5,993 nt of DNA from assembly GCA_005801395.1 (NCBI GenBank), contig SYDV01000092.1, forward strand, positions 1-5,993. The letters are read 5' to 3'. Positions 5,821-5,993 of the stretch are shown here, in pieces. The position numbers were made by a program, and so were the translations under genes. The DNA is from Planctomycetia bacterium. GTDB taxonomy: Bacteria > Planctomycetota > UBA11346. The notes under the pieces are model-generated. The model searched no databases. It had not been told where the DNA came from and saw only the letters and a list, made by a program, of their open reading frames with translations. Position 1 is the stretch's first letter. The number at the start of each line of letters is the position of its first letter.

Positions 5821-5993
5821 TTGGGCTCCGTTTTGAATTCGAGGGTATCGAGATTGAACCTAAATCCGGCAATAGCCCCTCACGACGCACGTTGTTCGGT
5901 CGGTCAGAATGACGCAGATTGTTGAGCGGGAATGATGTCTATCCGGTTTTGGGCGTGATGGTGCTAAAGCAGGAGGAAAATATTTTTCTCAGG
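5821..5993. other. Upstream region of the DUF1080 gene, no gene seen
   Basis: These 173 bases should hold the DUF1080 promoter. A minus-strand TTGCCG followed 17 bases later by GATACC is only a poor promoter match. Minus-strand frames are all closed by stops before reaching the gene, and plus-strand frames are short. Near the right edge an 18-base imperfect palindrome (5973-5990) centred on AAAATATTTT overlaps an AGGAGG word at 5971-5976. No start codon follows that word within the window. Confidence 0.45.
5826..5830 (-). promoter_or_regulatory. Ribosome binding site of the DUF1080 gene
   Basis: On the minus strand CGGAG precedes the ATG at 5820 with a 5-base spacer (CCCAA). It is a good Shine-Dalgarno match and confirms the start. 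Confidence 0.55.

Noticed and set aside
1..5993. CRISPR array, insertion sequence, tRNA, rRNA or defence cassette
   Set aside because: No regularly spaced repeats, transposase or terminal inverted repeats, tRNA-like cloverleaf, or nuclease, helicase or toxin-antitoxin genes were seen on either strand.

Overview
The window looks like ordinary chromosomal DNA from a free-living bacterium. The gene content points to the Planctomycetes-Verrucomicrobia-Lentisphaerae group. It holds a secreted FG-GAP/VCBS protein of a type common there, a DUF1080 (3-keto-disaccharide hydrolase) protein, and an exported alpha/beta hydrolase with an F-GGGW oxyanion motif. This assignment is inferred from remembered family distribution. 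No 16S or other marker is present.

Layout, left to right. (1) Positions 1-616, minus: the N-terminal 205 residues of an FG-GAP/VCBS repeat protein that runs off the left edge. (2) Positions 617-888: a gap with nothing firm in it. (3) Positions 889-2670, minus: a 593-residue exported DUF885 putative metallopeptidase. (4) Positions 2671-3037: a 367-base gap between divergent genes. It is rich in short inverted repeats and is the least explained part of the window. (5) Positions 3038-3883, plus: an exported serine alpha/beta hydrolase. (6) Positions 4009-5055, plus: pyrC, dihydroorotase of the E. coli type, the only housekeeping enzyme here. (7) Positions 5137-5820, minus: a secreted DUF1080 protein, convergent with pyrC, with a candidate terminator between them. 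(8) Positions 5821-5993: an upstream region with no gene.

The five genes do not form an evident operon or pathway. Strands alternate, gaps are 81-367 bases, and each gene probably has its own promoter. Four of the five products carry an N-terminal export signal and belong to families linked to peptide, ester or carbohydrate breakdown or to surface proteins. That fits a heterotroph that degrades polymers, with pyrC inserted among them. Base composition shifts: about 46% G+C by hand count over 1201-1860 and about 48% over 4321-4620 (inside pyrC), but about 58% over 5161-5820 (the DUF1080 gene).

I searched for an unusual system (defence island, CRISPR, mobile element, structured RNA, toxin-antitoxin pair) and found no convincing evidence for one. 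The most useful leads are the inverted repeats in the divergent intergenic region and the composition break at the right end.
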